Shown here in pieces: positions 48,566 through 48,613 of a DNA stretch of 48,613 nucleotides (its first letter is position 1; each line of letters starts with the position of its first letter). The translations under genes and the position numbers were made by a program. Location of the stretch: NCBI GenBank assembly GCA_947306745.1, contig CAMZHH010000004.1, positions 1-48,613 on the forward strand. The letters are read 5' to 3'. The notes beneath the pieces were generated by a model that worked only from the letters and a program-made list of their open reading frames with translations, was not told where the DNA came from and made no database searches. The DNA is from an uncultured Candidatus Saccharibacteria bacterium (GTDB lineage: Bacteria > Patescibacteriota > Saccharimonadia > Saccharimonadales > Saccharimonadaceae).

Positions 48566-48613
48566 ATTATTTTTATTTTCCTTTCTATTTTTCTATTTCT
48601 CTCCTTCCTGATA

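Overview
The window reads as a stretch of chromosome from a small-genome, monoderm-like bacterium of the Candidate Phyla Radiation, most probably Candidatus Saccharibacteria (TM7). This is inference from gene content. UvrC lacks its C-terminal helix-hairpin-helix part, the DNA polymerase III delta-like protein is short, glycyl-tRNA synthetase is the single-chain alpha2 type, there are a sortase and an LPKTG-anchored protein, and many genes encode one-transmembrane surface proteins of no known function. No biosynthetic operons are seen. The standard genetic code fits every gene.

Layout. 1-840 is rsmH, cut by the window edge. 841-1684 is a long gap holding a strong orphan promoter, a repeated AACCGAACA motif and a terminator. 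1685-5608 is a compact minus-strand surface island: three secreted proteins with TasA/camelysin-type signal sequences, an ER-type (Ser/His) SipW-like signal peptidase and a small membrane protein. The first gene of the island has a damaged 5' end lying directly behind the typA terminator. 5677-10140 holds typA, four tRNA genes (Val, Lys, Gly, Leu), a secreted Ig-fold-like protein and a small alarmone-hydrolase-like HD protein. Here the tRNA flanks carry unusual repeats: a 66-bp tandem repeat made from direct and inverted copies of the tRNA-Lys 3' end, and two related long inverted repeats behind tRNA-Val and tRNA-Leu. The tRNA-Gly has a swapped 19-56 tertiary pair (U-A instead of G-C). 10178-13861 is an operon uvrC, holin-like membrane protein, secG, membrane-anchored peptide-binding protein. 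13924-23312 alternates anchored extracellular proteins (including a polyglutamine-rich one and a PEGA protein) with eno, pgi and a sortase. 23371-32653 is mostly plus strand: tRNA-Leu, Nudix hydrolase, CDP-alcohol phosphatidyltransferase, exonuclease III, dCMP deaminase, small membrane proteins, a Rel (p)ppGpp enzyme, glyQS and an HD hydrolase. 32682-43897 holds recO with a two-component pair, xseAB, a flippase-like membrane protein, a Trm11-like methyltransferase with rpmA, holA-like, mutM, a CPBP protease, a site-2 protease and rplU. 44072-48565 is a second surface region: an LPKTG protein with a DUF11-like domain, a 787-residue protein with a Pro-Thr-Glu repeat, and two small genes resembling its N-terminal half.

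Two features run through the window. Several genes have a -10 hexamer (TATAAT or close) exactly 6 bases before the start codon and no Shine-Dalgarno sequence, which predicts leaderless mRNAs; this includes rsmH, uvrC, xth, rel, the HD hydrolase at 9432 and surface or membrane genes. Operon-internal genes are instead often coupled by TAATG or ATGA overlaps, while others have clear AAGGAG-type sites. Sortase, LPKTG substrate, SipW-like peptidase and its likely substrates, CPBP protease and site-2 protease together give this region a strong cell-surface maturation theme.
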